DNA from: JAWPMV01 sp038527215 | Lineage (GTDB): Bacteria > Bacteroidota > Bacteroidia > J057 | Assembly: GCA_038527215.1 (NCBI GenBank) | Contig: JBCBGC010000020.1 | Span: forward strand, 10,738-74,737 | Length of the DNA stretch: 64,000 bases | Direction of reading: 5' to 3' | Shown: piece by piece, positions 6,979-15,598 of the stretch | Layout: each line of letters starts with the position of its first letter | Position numbering within the stretch: the stretch's first letter is position 1 | Made by a program: the position numbers and the translations under genes | Notes under the pieces: model-generated | What the model was told of the DNA's origin: nothing | What the model saw: only the letters and a program-made list of their open reading frames with translations | Databases searched by the model: none

Positions 6979-7593
6979 TTTTCCGATTTTCTTGACCTGA
7001 ATACATACAGTTTGCTAACTACCTTAGTAGCAGATAATTAGGTTTTCCGGAGAAAGCAGAGAATGGTTTGGGTTACAAAAGCCGCGAATGGCAGGGCTTG
7101 CATGATAGGTCAGTGAAGTTAATGAATTAGTTAACATTTTCCAAACAAAAAAAGGCCTCAATGTTACACCTGGTGTGGCCCGATTTTTACAAAAATATGG
7201 GGTGCTCAATCCATGTTTCCCCTGATTATCGAGGGGGTATAGCGGTGGAGGACCCAAATAGACAGGATGTGGAACTACTTTTTAGCAAAGACAATCATCA
7301 GGAAAAGAGGGGAAATCCTCAAAAAAGCGCAGAAAGCAGGTATTCCATAGGATGTGAGTTTGAGTATAGATGATTGACAGCGAATGAACCGTTTGACGAA
7401 AAATCCCTCCATCGGGATTTTCTTCATTTCTTTAATATGGGGAGGGGAAACCGGCAAGCCCAATCAAAAACAGGCAATATCCTTACCTTCATCCTGTCGG
7501 ATTTTAGGGGGATTTACTGATAAATCCGCAAAAAACCGGGCATTTTCTGCCGGTATCTGCATTTCCCGCAGCCAAAAGGCTGGCAGATTTCTA
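6979..7593. other. Gene-poor degraded stretch
   Basis: No convincing gene is seen. Two short protein-like fragments occur on the plus strand. NVTPGVARFLQKYGV is read at about 7159-7203. IDRMWNYFLAKTIIRKRGE, continuing as ILKKAQKAGIP and a stop, lies at about 7257-7349. They sit in broken frames with no clear start. I interpret this as decayed coding DNA next to the toxin-antitoxin-like cluster. Confidence 0.35.
7400..7421 (-). terminator. Possible intrinsic terminator
   Basis: An 8-bp stem (AAAATCCC with GGGATTTT) is followed on the minus strand by T residues. It lies about 170 bases downstream of the membrane-protein gene ending at 7594. The stem is short and AT-rich, so the call is weak. 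Confidence 0.35.
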
Positions 7594-8250
7594 TTAGGAG
7601 TAGAGGGAGAATCCGGCGATGACCCAGACAAAAAACATGACCAGGCCGATCCGGTATATGGTACGGCCCTGCTTGCGGCTGGCTTGATCAAAAAGATAAA
7701 AGCGCTTGCCCATAGGGTCTACTCTTTTCGTGGATTGGAGGTAATGGCCTACCATCAGGGCTCCCAGCCCCCCCATGATCGCCGCCAAATAGCCAATAAA
7801 AAGGGTAAAGGTATCGGCTGGTTGGGCTTTACGGAGCTGTCGCAAATGTTCCTGCTGGAGTTGATCGATTTCTTCGTAGGTATAGTCTATGCCTTTGCGG
7901 CGCAGCAGTTCCTGGGCCATCTGCACATCTAAGGGATTCCAATTGCCCACTTCGACCAACACATCTTCCAGTTCTTCCAGGGAAAATTGAAACAAGTAAT
8001 AGGAGGAATCCAGCGAATCTATTTCGTGCACCACCTGATCCTTCAGAATATGGTGCATGTCTTGGAAGCGATCCCCAGGTAACCGCAGTACCCATTCCTG
8101 CATCAGCTCCCCACCAAAAATAGAAGGATCAAGCCCTGAGCTGATATTCTCAAACTCAAAGGGAATGTCATTCGATTCCATCAGGCTGATCCACCATTGG
8201 GCGTCCTCCTGATTCTGGAATTTCTGATAAGTCCGGAAGTCAGTCTTCAT
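7594..8250 (-). CDS. Membrane protein with DUF2007-like N-terminus
   Basis: The 218-residue protein has a soluble N-terminal half (FRTYQKFQNQEDAQWWISLM, then SNDIPFEFEN) that resembles the small ferredoxin-like putative signal-transducing domain often fused in Bacteroidota membrane proteins. A charged helical segment (VQMAQELLRRKGIDYTYEEI) follows, then two transmembrane segments near residues 147-167 and 198-216. Both termini are probably cytoplasmic. No catalytic motif is visible. It stands alone on the minus strand, 39 bases after the ComB-like gene, and may be read through from it. Confidence 0.7.
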   Translation of the reverse strand: MKTDFRTYQKFQNQEDAQWWISLMESNDIPFEFENISSGLDPSIFGGELMQEWVLRLPGDRFQDMHHILKDQVVHEIDSLDSSYYLFQFSLEELEDVLVEVGNWNPLDVQMAQELLRRKGIDYTYEEIDQLQQEHLRQLRKAQPADTFTLFIGYLAAIMGGLGALMVGHYLQSTKRVDPMGKRFYLFDQASRKQGRTIYRIGLVMFFVWVIAGFSLYS

Positions 8251-8289
8251 GTGGGTTGGGTTGTGAAAGTGAGCAGGAAACCTTCCCCG

Positions 8290-9099
8290 CTAACTGGGAT
8301 TGTACACAATCTCCGGCACATCCTGGGCCTGCGTCTCCATGACCTGGCTTTTGAAGGCTTCCAGATCGTGTTGGTGCTGGCTGATGTCGTAGAGGGCATC
8401 TCCGATCAAATAAGGAATGACCGGATGGGTATCCCGACGCATGGCATATTTTACTTCCTCTTGCAGATTCAGGTGAATCAGACGATTGAAGTGCGAAGAA
8501 TGACGGAAGAAATAACGCTTACGGATGTTGGCGGATTGGAAGAGGGTTTCGGCCACCAGAGCGGTATCCTGAAAGCGACGAAACTGATGCCTCAGTTTAC
8601 GGGCCAGGGCTCCGGCAAAAATGGTGTCCTCCAGGGTTACATTGTCCCGCCAGCCTGCACACAGCAGGCACACATGCTCATTCTGACGAATCAACCAACG
8701 CGTCAGGGCGCTGATGTTACAGAAAGAACCAGCCACGATGGCCTTGGCATTGCGCGCCTGGGCGGCTTTGATCGCCCGGGTGCCATTGGTGGTCGTCATG
8801 GAAATGCGCTGTCCTTTGACCTTTTGCTCGGTAAAAGAAAAAGGAGAGTTACCAAAGTCAAAGCCTTCGATTTGCACCCCGCTACGCTCTCCTGCCAGCA
8901 GGAAGCCCTCTTCTTTATAGGCCCGGCATTCATCAATATGCTCTACGGGCACGATGAGTTTGGCCTGGTTATCAAAGGCTACACACATGGTCGTGGTAGC
9001 GCGGAGGATATCAATGACCACCACAATAGACTCTGAGACGTCAAACTGATCGATCAGAGCGGGGGACATACAGACGTGGACAAATTTCTTCACCTTCAT
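8290..9099 (-). CDS. comB: ComB-like 2-phosphosulfolactate phosphatase
   Basis: The family motifs are present in order: VVIDILRATTT, LLAGERSGVQIEGFDFGNSP, MTTTNGTRAI, IVAGSFCNISAL and CAGWRDN...EDTIFAGAL. ComB removes phosphate from 2-phosphosulfolactate in methanogen coenzyme M synthesis. In Bacteroidota the homologue's substrate is not established, but a sulfolactate or sulfonate branch is plausible. ATG 9099 (269 residues) is preferred over the first ATG at 9213, because the 38 extra residues are unlike the family and a TAGCTTTG promoter box sits five bases upstream of 9099. The Mg-binding Asp and Glu residues of the family appear retained. Confidence 0.88.
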   Translation of the reverse strand: MKVKKFVHVCMSPALIDQFDVSESIVVVIDILRATTTMCVAFDNQAKLIVPVEHIDECRAYKEEGFLLAGERSGVQIEGFDFGNSPFSFTEQKVKGQRISMTTTNGTRAIKAAQARNAKAIVAGSFCNISALTRWLIRQNEHVCLLCAGWRDNVTLEDTIFAGALARKLRHQFRRFQDTALVAETLFQSANIRKRYFFRHSSHFNRLIHLNLQEEVKYAMRRDTHPVIPYLIGDALYDISQHQHDLEAFKSQVMETQAQDVPEIVYNPS

Positions 9100-9104
9100 A
9101 CCTG

Positions 9105-9112
9105 CAAAGCTA
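9105..9112 (-). promoter_or_regulatory. TAnnTTTG -7 box of comB-like gene
   Basis: TAGCTTTG lies five bases before ATG 9099. This matches the Bacteroidota sigma-factor -7 consensus TAnnTTTG and implies a very short or absent 5' leader. Confidence 0.55.
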
Positions 9113-9327
9113 AGAAAAATCCAAAAATCCAACGGAAGAAGGATCGTGGAAATTAGGTAAACCGTAACCGAATAAGCTGAAATCCAGGGGATAAACCCTG
9201 ACGATTTCTGCAAAAGCCTCTTATACGGGGCTGATTTTGAGGAGGTTTCGATTAGAGAAGGCTTTTTTTCTGGGAAAAGGGCATCGTTTGAAAAATGCGA
9301 GGATTGAAGAAAGAGGATGCCCCACGT

Positions 9328-9444
9328 AACATCCCCTTCCGCCCAACGGCCCCTTCGAAGGGGCCTGGCGGGAGCCCAATGTTGAAGACAGGCTGGCGCG
9401 AAAGCCCCGTTGAAGGGGCTGCGGCAAGCGCGAGCGGGGATGTT
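9328..9444. repeat. Palindromic intergenic element, family B (copy B1)
   Basis: This 117-bp unit is bounded by AACATCCCC and GGGGATGTT. It contains GGCCCCTTCGAAGGGGCC, a perfect internal palindrome, and a second stem around GCCCCGTTGAAGGGGC. Further copies are at 9719 (interrupted), 10374, 62231, 62406, 62581 and 63972. It contains no gene and is probably a MITE-like or REP-like sequence. Confidence 0.8.
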
Positions 9445-9477
9445 CCGAGGTATCGCAGGTGTCCCAATAAGGGTTTA

Positions 9478-9666
9478 TGTCATCCCGGAATGGCCTCCGA
9501 CCGCAGGGAGGTTGCCATATCCGGGATCTCCATGATAGCAAAACAATCCAGGAGACGCCCAATTATTAGGAAGCTAATCGTTAGGGATCCTCAAGATGCC
9601 GTCAAGAACATGGAGACCCCGGATAAGTCTTTTTCCCTAGTGGTCAAAAGTCTTTCCGGGGTGACA
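9478..9666. repeat. Palindromic element, family A variant, with internal insertion
   Basis: It starts TGTCATCCCGGAATGG and ends TTTCCGGGGTGACA, the terminal inverted repeats of family A. It is longer than the usual 125-127 bp because of an extra segment at about 9541-9600 between the inner arms. Confidence 0.7.
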
Positions 9667-9718
9667 AAAAAAAGGTTGAGAAAAAGCAGCAAGCTTGCTG
9701 GCCACAAAACATCCTGAT

Positions 9719-9762
9719 AACATCCCCTTCCGCCCAACGGCCGCTTTGAAGTCGCAGATCCC
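9719..9762. repeat. Partial family B element, abutting the sequence gap
   Basis: AACATCCCCTTCCGCCCAAC begins a family B unit that runs into the N gap after only 44 bases. The upstream 40 bases are also shared with the region before the B copy at 10374, so a larger composite unit is repeated here. Confidence 0.65.
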
Positions 9763-9771
9763 NNNNNNNNN
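9763..9771. other. Run of nine N (assembly gap)
   Basis: Nine undetermined bases lie inside the repeat block. Repeats on both sides match other copies, so the true length and order here cannot be trusted. Confidence 0.99.
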
Positions 9772-10321
9772 CACATGCATGTCACCCCGGAAGACCGACC
9801 GACCATAGGGAGGTGGGCTATCCGGGGTCTCCGTGTTTGCCAAAAAGATCATGGAGACCCCGGATAGCCTCCTTCGCCATGCTCAGGATGCTTCCGGGGT
9901 GACATCTTTTGCTAGATGGTTGAAATGGAGGAAAGCCCCGTTGAATCTTTAGAAGTCGCCACGCGTGGCAGCTTTACACACATGCATGTCACCCCGGAAG
10001 ACCGACCGACCATAGGGAGGTGGGCTATCCGGGGTCTCCGTGTTTGCCAAAAAGATCATGGAGACCCCGGATAGCCTCCTTCGCCATGCTCAGGATGCTT
10101 CCGGGGTGACATCTTTTGCTAGATGGTTGAAATGGAGGAAAGCCCCGTTGAAGCTTTAGAAGTCGCCACGCGTGGCAGCTTTACACACATGCATGTCACC
10201 CCGGAAGACCGACCGACCATAGGGAGGTGGGCTATCCGGGGTCTCCGCGTTTGCCAAAAAGAACATGGAGACCCCGGATAAGTCTTTTTCCCTAGTGGTC
10301 AAAAGCCTTTCCGGGGTGACA
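9772..10321. repeat. Three family A palindromic elements, two in 207-bp tandem repeats
   Basis: Family A units sit at 9780-9904, 9987-10111 and 10194-10321. Each starts TGTCACCCCGGAAG, and the first two end CTTCCGGGGTGACA (14-bp terminal inverted repeats). Inside lies a second perfect inverted repeat, GGCTATCCGGGGTCTCC with GGAGACCCCGGATAGCC. The first two units and their flanks, with CACGCGTGGCAGC between, repeat with a period of exactly 207 bp. The third diverges in its right half toward the other variant. Confidence 0.85.
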
Positions 10322-10373
10322 AAAAAAAGGTTGAGAAAGAGCAGCAAGCTTGCTGGCCACAAAACACCCAGGA

Positions 10374-10489
10374 AACATCCCCTCCCGCCCAGCGGCCCCT
10401 TCAAAGGGGCCTGGCGGGATCTTTTGCCGAAGACAGGCTGGCGCGAAAGCCCCGTTGAAGGGGCTGCGGCAGGTGCGAGCGGGGATGTT
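10374..10489. repeat. Palindromic element, family B (copy B3)
   Basis: A 116-bp unit bounded by AACATCCCC and GGGGATGTT, with internal palindromes GGCCCCTTCAAAGGGGCC and GCCCCGTTGAAGGGGC. It is closely similar to B1. Confidence 0.8.
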
Positions 10490-10501
10490 TCAGCCCCCCA
10501 A

Positions 10502-10545
10502 AAAAAGAAGAGCCATCCCGCAGCTGCGGGATGGCTCTTCTTTTT
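10502..10545. terminator. Bidirectional intrinsic terminator
   Basis: A perfect 22-bp palindrome with no loop is centred at 10523/10524. Its core is GAGCCATCCCGCAG and its complement, with A and T runs at the ends, so it works on both strands. It terminates the bacilliredoxin gene on the minus strand 15 bases after its stop. Confidence 0.85.
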
Positions 10546-10560
10546 CGTAAAAACCGAGGC

Positions 10561-10980
10561 TTACTTACAAAACTCGTCGTAAGCAGCTTTCAGGTTGGCA
10601 GAGATCAAAACGCCTGGACGTCCTTCAATGTGATGTCTCTCAATCATGTGAACCAATTGTCCATCTTTGAAGAGCGCTACACAAGGAGAAGAAGGAGGGT
10701 AAGGGAGCAGGTATTCACGAGCTCTCTTGGTCGCTTCCATGTCCACGCCAGCAAAAACAGTAACCACCTGATCAGGCTTGGCTTCATGACCCAAGGAGTC
10801 AATGACGCCTGGACGGGCAGCCGCGGCGGCACATCCACATACAGAATTGACCATCAAAAGGGTGGTACCAGATTGCTCGCGCAGCACACCATCTACTTCC
10901 TCAACCGTTTTGAGAGAAGTAAATCCTGAGTTTTCGAGCTCTGCTGCCATCGGTGCAGTAAGATCCGCTGGATAACGCAT
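10561..10980 (-). CDS. BrxA/BrxB family bacilliredoxin
   Basis: The 139-residue thioredoxin-fold protein has the CGC motif at residues 48-50 (VNSVCGCAAAAARPG) that defines the BrxA/BrxB (YphP/YqiW) family. It also has the family's MRYP start, LLPYPPSSPCVALFKDGQLV and HHIEGR. In Firmicutes, bacilliredoxins remove bacillithiol from oxidised proteins. In Bacteroidota the homologue probably performs a similar disulfide-reducing role in the cytoplasm. It is monocistronic, divergent from the secreted-protein gene at 11188, and closed by the terminator at 10502-10545. The length is normal. Confidence 0.95.
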   Translation of the reverse strand: MRYPADLTAPMAAELENSGFTSLKTVEEVDGVLREQSGTTLLMVNSVCGCAAAAARPGVIDSLGHEAKPDQVVTVFAGVDMEATKRAREYLLPYPPSSPCVALFKDGQLVHMIERHHIEGRPGVLISANLKAAYDEFCK

Positions 10981-11172
10981 ATACTTATAGCTAAAATTGA
11001 CGTTGATTGAATGATTGCAAAAATACGATAAAAACTTTACATATCGTTTTTTACCGCACTTTTTCTTTTTACCCCTAACGAGGGTTTCAGAATAATTGTT
11101 TAGACATTGATAAAATTTGGAAAAAAATCCGAATGTTAACCTTTTGATTATTTAGTTCGCCGGGCAATTCTG

Positions 11173-11180
11173 TAATTTTG
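11173..11180 (+). promoter_or_regulatory. TAnnTTTG -7 box before secreted-protein gene
   Basis: TAATTTTG lies seven bases before ATG 11188, in an AT-rich divergent intergenic region that also serves the bacilliredoxin gene on the other strand. Confidence 0.55.
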
Positions 11181-11187
11181 TGGGCTT

Positions 11188-13260
11188 ATGATTAGAAAAT
11201 ACGCCTTTACGATCCTGTTGTCAGCCTGGGCTGTGGTGCACGCCCAACAGGCCGACGTATTTGACGAGAAACAAACTTCCGCCAATAACATCGCCGGGAC
11301 CATTACCAACCTGGGGATCATCGGCAATAGTTTCTCTGGTAGTTTCAGCGTGGAAGGCTTTTCCTCCTGGGAGTACCCGGCCAATTCTGGGGTGGAACAC
11401 ATCTTCGACGGAGGACTCTGGGTAGGCGGCATCAAGAACGGAGAGGTCCTGGTTACCACCGGTGCGGTAGACGATGCTTCGGGCTACACCACCGGCAAGC
11501 GTGGGTTTGAATTTGCCTCAAAAGCTGGCTTGCAAGAGCGTTCCAGCTTGCGCAACAGCCCTTTTTTCAATCCTACCGCGATTTCTCATCAGGATTTTAC
11601 GTCCACCTTTACGGATACCTCTACCTCGGTTTTTACCGGGGCCAACAATATCCCCATCATTGATCACGTCCAGCCACTGGGCATCAAGGTGGATTTTCAG
11701 GCCTTCAACTGGAGCTTTTCTTTTACCAACTTTTTCGTCATCCTCAATTTTAAGATCACCAATATCGGCAATACCCCGATTGATTCGGTCTTTGTTGGCT
11801 ACTGGATGGATGGCGTCATCCGCAATGTCAACATTACCCCGCCCGGAGGAGGTGCCTTCTTCAATAAAGGCGGCAATGGCTTTGTCGATTCCCTCAATAT
11901 GGGCTACGAATTTGATGCGACCGGAGATATTGGGTTTACGGACTCCTATGTGGCTTCTAAATTTTTGGGACTGGAATACAATGGCGGTCCGGCCATTTCC
12001 CCCAATTTCAAAACCCATTACAACAGCTGGCAGTTTCGGAACTCAGCCAGTCCCCTCTATTTTTTCCCGACGACCGATCTGGGGAAGTATGACAAAATGA
12101 GCAACGGGCTCAACTATCTGTCCAATTGGCCGCAGATACAAGTAGAGCTCAATAATGCCAACAATCGCTCTAACCTCGTTGCCGCCGGACCGGTGAGCCG
12201 ATTCAATCCCGGGGATGAAATCGAGGTGGCTTTCGCCATCATTTGCGCGCGCAGAGAGAAAGATGGCTTGCCCGCTACCGCCAATACCCCTTTCCAACGG
12301 AGCAAACTCCTGCAGAATGCTTCCTGGGCGCAGGCTGCCTACAATGGCGAAGATGTAAACGGCAATTCTATCCTGGATGAGGGCGAAGACCGGGACCGGG
12401 ACGGGGAAATAGACCGCTTTATTTTGCCGGTTCCTCCGGATATCCCCAATACCCGCATTGTCTCTGGCGATCATAAAATTGAAGTCTACTGGGCCGACAA
12501 TAGCGAAGCCTCGGTAGACCCCATTTCTAAACGCCTGGACTTCGAGGGTTTCCGGTTGTATAAAACCAAAATTGGCTTTGACGTACAGGAAACCCAGGAT
12601 ATACTGGCTTCCCTGCAGTTGATAGGAGAATGGGACGTGCCGGGTAACGGCCTTTTCTTTGATTCCGGCTTTGAACCCATCAGGCTGGAGGATCCGGTCA
12701 CCTTTCCCGGCGACACCAATATTTACGTCTACAAATACACCTTCGAAAACATTGCTAATGGCTGGCAGCATGGGGTGGTGGTGACGGCCTATGATACGGG
12801 AGATGATGAAAATAATCTCGAATCCCTGGAGTCTCCTCAATTGGGGAATTTATTCCGGGTCTTCCCGGGTAAACCCGCCAATGACGGCTTTGAAAACGGC
12901 GACCCTTTTGTGTACCCCAACCCCTACTACGCTCGGGCTGACTGGGAAGGCAGCAGCCGTTTCGAAGAGGACCGAAAGCTGATTTTTGCCAACTTGCCAA
13001 AGCATTGTGAAATCCGCATCTACACCCTGGCGGGCGACCTGGTAGATGTTATCCAGCATGATGAATCCTATGACGGTTCCGATACCCGCTGGTTTGATAC
13101 CTACTCCGATACGGAGAAAACCACCTTTTCCGGGGGAGAACATGCCTGGGATTTACTCTCTGCCGACAATCAGATTATCGCCCGGGGCTTATACCTCTTT
13201 GTGGTGCGCAACCTGGATACGGATAAAATAAAGCGTGGAAAATTTGTGATCATTAAATAG
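11188..13260 (+). CDS. Secreted protein with type IX secretion-like C-terminal domain
   Basis: This 690-residue protein has an N-terminal signal peptide (MIRKYAFTILLSAWAVVHA, cleavage near QQADV). The middle is Gly/Asn-rich and beta-strand rich, with no recognised enzyme. A calcium-binding-like stretch, EDRDRDGEIDRF, occurs near residue 410. The C-terminus (DPFVYPNPYYAR, LIFANLPKHCEIRIYTLAGD, GLYLFVVRN and a final KRGKFVIIK) is a FlgD-like/Por-type sorting domain, which directs export through the type IX machinery and often surface anchoring. It is followed by two more exported proteins on the same strand. A structural or adhesin role is likely, but the function is unknown. Confidence 0.8.
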   Translation: MIRKYAFTILLSAWAVVHAQQADVFDEKQTSANNIAGTITNLGIIGNSFSGSFSVEGFSSWEYPANSGVEHIFDGGLWVGGIKNGEVLVTTGAVDDASGYTTGKRGFEFASKAGLQERSSLRNSPFFNPTAISHQDFTSTFTDTSTSVFTGANNIPIIDHVQPLGIKVDFQAFNWSFSFTNFFVILNFKITNIGNTPIDSVFVGYWMDGVIRNVNITPPGGGAFFNKGGNGFVDSLNMGYEFDATGDIGFTDSYVASKFLGLEYNGGPAISPNFKTHYNSWQFRNSASPLYFFPTTDLGKYDKMSNGLNYLSNWPQIQVELNNANNRSNLVAAGPVSRFNPGDEIEVAFAIICARREKDGLPATANTPFQRSKLLQNASWAQAAYNGEDVNGNSILDEGEDRDRDGEIDRFILPVPPDIPNTRIVSGDHKIEVYWADNSEASVDPISKRLDFEGFRLYKTKIGFDVQETQDILASLQLIGEWDVPGNGLFFDSGFEPIRLEDPVTFPGDTNIYVYKYTFENIANGWQHGVVVTAYDTGDDENNLESLESPQLGNLFRVFPGKPANDGFENGDPFVYPNPYYARADWEGSSRFEEDRKLIFANLPKHCEIRIYTLAGDLVDVIQHDESYDGSDTRWFDTYSDTEKTTFSGGEHAWDLLSADNQIIARGLYLFVVRNLDTDKIKRGKFVIIK

Positions 13261-13369
13261 ATACTTTTAGCCTGACGTTTCAATATTGTACCTCAATAAA
13301 ACCTAAGAATGCGGGGGCATGCCCGGCAAACCTGCCACCCCACATTCCTCCAACCAAAACCTTTAATAC

Positions 13370-15529
13370 ATGAGAAAATTTACACTTCTACTATCTGTAT
13401 GTCTCACCATGATGGGCAGCCTGCAAGCCCAGATTGACACGGTCAGCATTCAGCAGATTCAGACGGTATCTGCCCAAGCCCTGGCTACCTGTGTAGACAC
13501 CTCCGCCTATCTCAACGATACGGTATGGACCTACGGTGTCGTGATGATGAGTGGCGAATTACCCTCTGGTGAAACCAATTCCCAGGCCAACAACGGGGAA
13601 AACCTGTGGATTCAAAATGGGACCGGACCTTACTCTGGTCTGGACATGTACAAAGTAGCCGGCATTAACCCTGACCCAGTGATCGGTACAGAAATGCTGG
13701 ACCTCCAGGAAGGAGACTCCATCATGGTCAAAGGGATTATCACCCGCTTTGGGCGCGAAACCGAAATTGTACCCCTGGAAATCCAGGTGATTGATTTTGA
13801 CAAAGATGTCGTAGCTACGCCGATCGACATCTCTGACCTCAATGACGCCAACCGGATCAACCAGCTGCCGACTGGAGAGCAGTGGGAAGGTGCCTACGTC
13901 GAAATTTACAATGCGGCCGTAGTATCAGTTGATCCCTTTACTGCGAATGGCGTGGACCGGGTGAGTTTCAACGTATCTGATGGTAATGGTAACCTGGTCA
14001 ACATCTCTGACCGCTTCATCGTGCAGCGCCAGTCCAATGCTTTGGGTGATTTTGTGCCGCCTACCACTTCTACCATTTATGATACCCTCCGGGGCGTCAT
14101 CGCTCACTCCGCCAATGGATGTACCGGAGCAGGAGGACGTGGGTATGAAATGTATCCTTTCCGCAAAGAAGATTACGTATTGCGGGCAGGGACCGCTGGC
14201 CCTCAGATCTCTGGCATTACCCGTAGCCCCCTGGTGCCTACTTCTGGCCAGGATGTTACCATTTTTGCCACCATCAATGACCCGGATGGTACCGTAGATA
14301 CTGCCACCCTCTTTTATACCGTGGGGATTTCAAATACCAATTTCTTCTCTGTGGGTATGAGTGCCAATGGCAGTACCTACTCTGGGGTGATTCCTGCCAG
14401 CATCATGAACGATGGAGATTTTGTGAAGTATTACATCTGTGCTACCGACAATGACACCATCACGGCTTGCAACCCAGATGTACCTGCTACCATTGGAAAC
14501 CCAGAAGCTTTCTTCGTGCGAGATAATGGCCTGACCATTTATGACCTTCAGTTCACGCCTTATAACGATGGTAACTCTCTGTATCGGAGCCGTGATGTAA
14601 CGGTTCGCGGCGTCATTACCGCCGCCAGTGGCGTAGATGATCTGGGCTTTGTATACCTACAACAGCCTGGAGCTACCCAGTGGGCCGGTATTTCTTTGGT
14701 ACAAAATCAGGCTCTTTCCAATCTGACCCGGGGCGATTCCGTGGAAGTGAGTGGAACCGTTCAGGAAGACTTTGGCTTTACGCGCATGGCGGTATTGACG
14801 GTCGTCCCTAAAGGAACCGCCAACAGCATCCCAGAAGCGGTGGAATTGAACCCTGATTTGTTCAACTCTTACGACTTTGCTGTTACGGAGGCTTACGAGG
14901 GCATGTTGGTAAAATATGTAAACCCTAATGGAGGGGGCATCTTCATCGTAGAAGAAAATGCCGATGCCGGAGGTGGCAATAACTTCGCAGAGTACCGCAT
15001 CGGTACCGATCCGTTTGTCCCCACCGGTTCTCGCGCGATTGCCGGACGGGATGTGTCCAGCTCCCTTTACGTTTCCTATGTTAATGACTCCATTTACATT
15101 TCTGGAAACGTGGATGCTTGTCTGGTTACAGCTGGAGACAGCATGGCCAGCGTCAGCGGGATTTTGGCCTACACCTTTGGCAACCCCAAACTGCTGCCTC
15201 GTAACAATGCCGACTTCGAAGCCTATAGCGGAGCCAACTGTCCGGATGGCATCAGCAATATCGAAGACGAACTGGCGGGTACGGAAATCAACGCCTATCC
15301 TAACCCCACCCAGGGACAGCTCACGGTCAGCTATGACTTCCCCAAGTTCATAGAAGCGGAAGTCCGCTTGATGGACCTGACCGGACGAACCCTGGTTCAG
15401 CAGAAAATCAGAGGCCTGGCCGGAGAAACCAATTTCTCCCTGGATGGCGTGGCCGGAGGAACATATGTCCTCATGGTAAGCCATGAAGGCTATATCGTAG
15501 ATACGCGCAAAATTGTGCTGCTCAAATAA
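13370..15529 (+). CDS. Secreted protein with type IX secretion sorting domain and OB-fold-like repeats
   Basis: The 719-residue protein has a signal peptide (MRKFTLLLSVCLTMMGSLQA). Two regions start with a strand pattern typical of OB-fold domains found in exported Bacteroidota proteins (SAYLNDTVWTYGVVMMSGE near 45 and SLYRSRDVTVRGVITAASG near 405). Between them is an Ig-like segment (VTIFATINDPDGTVDTATLF). The C-terminal 80 residues are a textbook type A sorting domain: AYPNPTQGQLTV, VRLMDLTGRTL, GGTYVLMVSHEGY and RKIVLLK. It lies 109 bases after the previous secreted gene and is closed by a terminator at 15543. A surface or extracellular location is expected. The enzymatic role is not clear. 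Confidence 0.88.
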   Translation: MRKFTLLLSVCLTMMGSLQAQIDTVSIQQIQTVSAQALATCVDTSAYLNDTVWTYGVVMMSGELPSGETNSQANNGENLWIQNGTGPYSGLDMYKVAGINPDPVIGTEMLDLQEGDSIMVKGIITRFGRETEIVPLEIQVIDFDKDVVATPIDISDLNDANRINQLPTGEQWEGAYVEIYNAAVVSVDPFTANGVDRVSFNVSDGNGNLVNISDRFIVQRQSNALGDFVPPTTSTIYDTLRGVIAHSANGCTGAGGRGYEMYPFRKEDYVLRAGTAGPQISGITRSPLVPTSGQDVTIFATINDPDGTVDTATLFYTVGISNTNFFSVGMSANGSTYSGVIPASIMNDGDFVKYYICATDNDTITACNPDVPATIGNPEAFFVRDNGLTIYDLQFTPYNDGNSLYRSRDVTVRGVITAASGVDDLGFVYLQQPGATQWAGISLVQNQALSNLTRGDSVEVSGTVQEDFGFTRMAVLTVVPKGTANSIPEAVELNPDLFNSYDFAVTEAYEGMLVKYVNPNGGGIFIVEENADAGGGNNFAEYRIGTDPFVPTGSRAIAGRDVSSSLYVSYVNDSIYISGNVDACLVTAGDSMASVSGILAYTFGNPKLLPRNNADFEAYSGANCPDGISNIEDELAGTEINAYPNPTQGQLTVSYDFPKFIEAEVRLMDLTGRTLVQQKIRGLAGETNFSLDGVAGGTYVLMVSHEGYIVDTRKIVLLK

Positions 15530-15542
15530 TCTCTAACAGCTG

Positions 15543-15587
15543 GCTCATTCTTTTTTCCGGGATCCGGAAAGGGAATGAGCTTTTTTT
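15543..15587 (+). terminator. Intrinsic terminator
   Basis: GCTCATTC pairs with GAATGAGC around a loop that holds its own short stem (TTCCGG...CCGGAA), followed by seven T. It lies 14 bases after the stop of the type IX-secreted protein. Confidence 0.8.
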
Positions 15588-15598
15588 AACTATACATC

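Noticed and set aside
7384..7932. Long plus-strand frame opposite the membrane protein at 7594-8250
   Set aside because: It lies largely antisense to a gene with clear transmembrane pattern and has no domain of its own.
8197..9036. 279-codon plus-strand frame opposite the ComB-like gene
   Set aside because: It is antisense to a gene with unmistakable family motifs; its own sequence has none.
9595..9717. Reading frames inside the palindromic elements (for example 9295-9717, 10265-10582, 62331-62852, 37323-38252)
   Set aside because: They translate the family A and B repeats, share the same artificial peptide strings in several places, and have no start signals or family similarity.
9772..10321. 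Possible CRISPR array because of repeated units
   Set aside because: Period is 207 bp with repeated spacers, the units are long palindromes, and there are no cas genes; the same holds for the 175-bp repeats at 62231-62697.
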